A stretch of DNA of 64,000 bases from Sitta carolinensis (Eukaryota; Chordata; Aves; Passeriformes; Sittidae). Position 1 is the first letter of the stretch. The number at the start of each line of letters is the position of its first letter. The translations under genes and the position numbers were made by a program. The DNA lies in assembly GCA_032173965.1 (NCBI GenBank), contig JAVUNC010000006.1:33823870-33887869 (forward strand). The letters are read 5' to 3'. Below, piece by piece: positions 63,301-64,000 of the stretch. The notes beneath the pieces were generated by a model, which was given only the letters and a program-made list of their open reading frames with translations, was not told where the DNA came from and ran no database searches.

Positions 63301-64000
63301 TTTTCCTCATCTTTTTGTCAGTCTAGAATCTCAAAAATGAGGATATCCTTGTAATGTGCATATAGCCTAACAAAAACTGACCCCAAAATGTAGGGATAAT
63401 GTTAAAGGGCCTTAACTTCTTGGTAAAATGGATGACATTGCTGGGAAGTCAGTACTTCTTTGGGATTTGGTGGTGCACACAATGAATGTCTCCACGTTCT
63501 GGTTTATTTCATAAATACATTCCCAGGTAAATTCATGTAAGTACAACCTTTTAACACGTGTTAAATTATCTACTGATGATTTTTGGGTAGCCAGCACCAG
63601 CAAAAGGATCTGGCATGTGTGATAAATTTAACCTTTGACAGAAATGTCAACTTCTGTCAAGATGAAATACTTGCTTAGTCTTCTATAATGTTTCTTGTTT
63701 AATTTAAGTTAATAAAATATACAACAGAATCTGCTAAATTTATTTCTCTCCCATGTGCTTAAGAGAAAACTTTGCATACAATGGAAGTTGTATAAATAAC
63801 TGTAGGCAGCTTAGAAAGTACAGATACAATAAAATATATTCACTAGAAGCCAAGCCATCTAATTTACTGCCAGGATTGCTCAAACAAAAAAAACAATATT
63901 TATCATGTTAGCTTAATTAAGTGAATTATAACTTTAAGTAATTGATAACATCCATGTTGTGATTCCATGAACAAAGCAAAGTGCTCTAAGCAGAATGAGG

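Larger units (their letters stand above)
53500..64000. other. Presumed 5' intronic DNA of the downstream gene
   Basis: About 10.5 kb with no recognised coding exon. It holds A runs (53759, 55408, 56565), a GC-rich block (about 56640-56960), and two exon-like islands (54081 and 61640). Nothing here resembles TC2N's C2 domains. The rest is ordinary AT-rich sequence. Its being intronic rests on the CpG-island donors and on synteny. Confidence 0.4.

Noticed and set aside
53500..64000. TC2N coding exons
   Set aside because: Synteny predicts this gene here, but I found neither its conserved N-terminal cysteine motif nor any C2-domain sequence, so no exon is annotated.
1..64000. CRISPR array, tRNA, rRNA, operon or viral insertion
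   Set aside because: No regularly spaced repeats, no tRNA box elements, no rRNA and no retroviral LTR or coding remnants were recognised. The features present are those of a vertebrate nuclear locus.

Overview
The window is a nuclear genomic segment from a vertebrate, most likely a bird or another sauropsid. It has single-exon coding islands separated by AT-rich introns with canonical GT/AG splice sites. The recognisable interspersed repeats are worn CR1-type LINE fragments, and I saw no Alu, L1 or other mammalian elements. There are no bacterial-type operons. The one gene I can assign with certainty is FBLN5 (fibulin-5, an elastic-fibre assembly protein of the extracellular matrix), on the + strand. 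Its last seven exons, corresponding to exons 5-11 of the 11-exon human gene, lie between 23012 and 35629. They encode five calcium-binding EGF modules and the C-terminal fibulin module, about 322 of roughly 448 residues. The first four exons (signal peptide, RGD-bearing first EGF module and its long insert) were not found and should lie upstream of base 1. Layout: 1-23011 is intron 4 (3' part), non-coding, with simple repeats, worn repeats and two motif-rich stretches that could be enhancers. 23012-35629 holds seven coding exons with introns of 0.5-2.8 kb. 35630 to about 36312 is the FBLN5 3'UTR with an ATTAAA poly(A) signal. A minus-strand CR1 remnant follows at about 36790-37130. 37140-52490 is intergenic, with no gene I can support, a strong G-quadruplex motif near 42543 and a GC-rich block near 47100-47660. 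52490-53470 is a CpG island containing two near-duplicate splice donors and a GC-rich minisatellite. It is probably the promoter of the next + strand gene. By vertebrate synteny that gene would be TC2N, but no TC2N coding exon was recognised. 53500-64000 looks like 5' intronic sequence of that gene, with several exon-like islands of unknown identity. All exon reading phases of FBLN5 join without a break, every EGF module keeps its six cysteines, and there is no sign of pseudogenisation. I did not find a convincing new biological system. The points most worth checking are the promoter minisatellite with tandem donors, the exon-like islands at 50402, 51408, 54081 and 61640, and the changed glycosylation sites of FBLN5.
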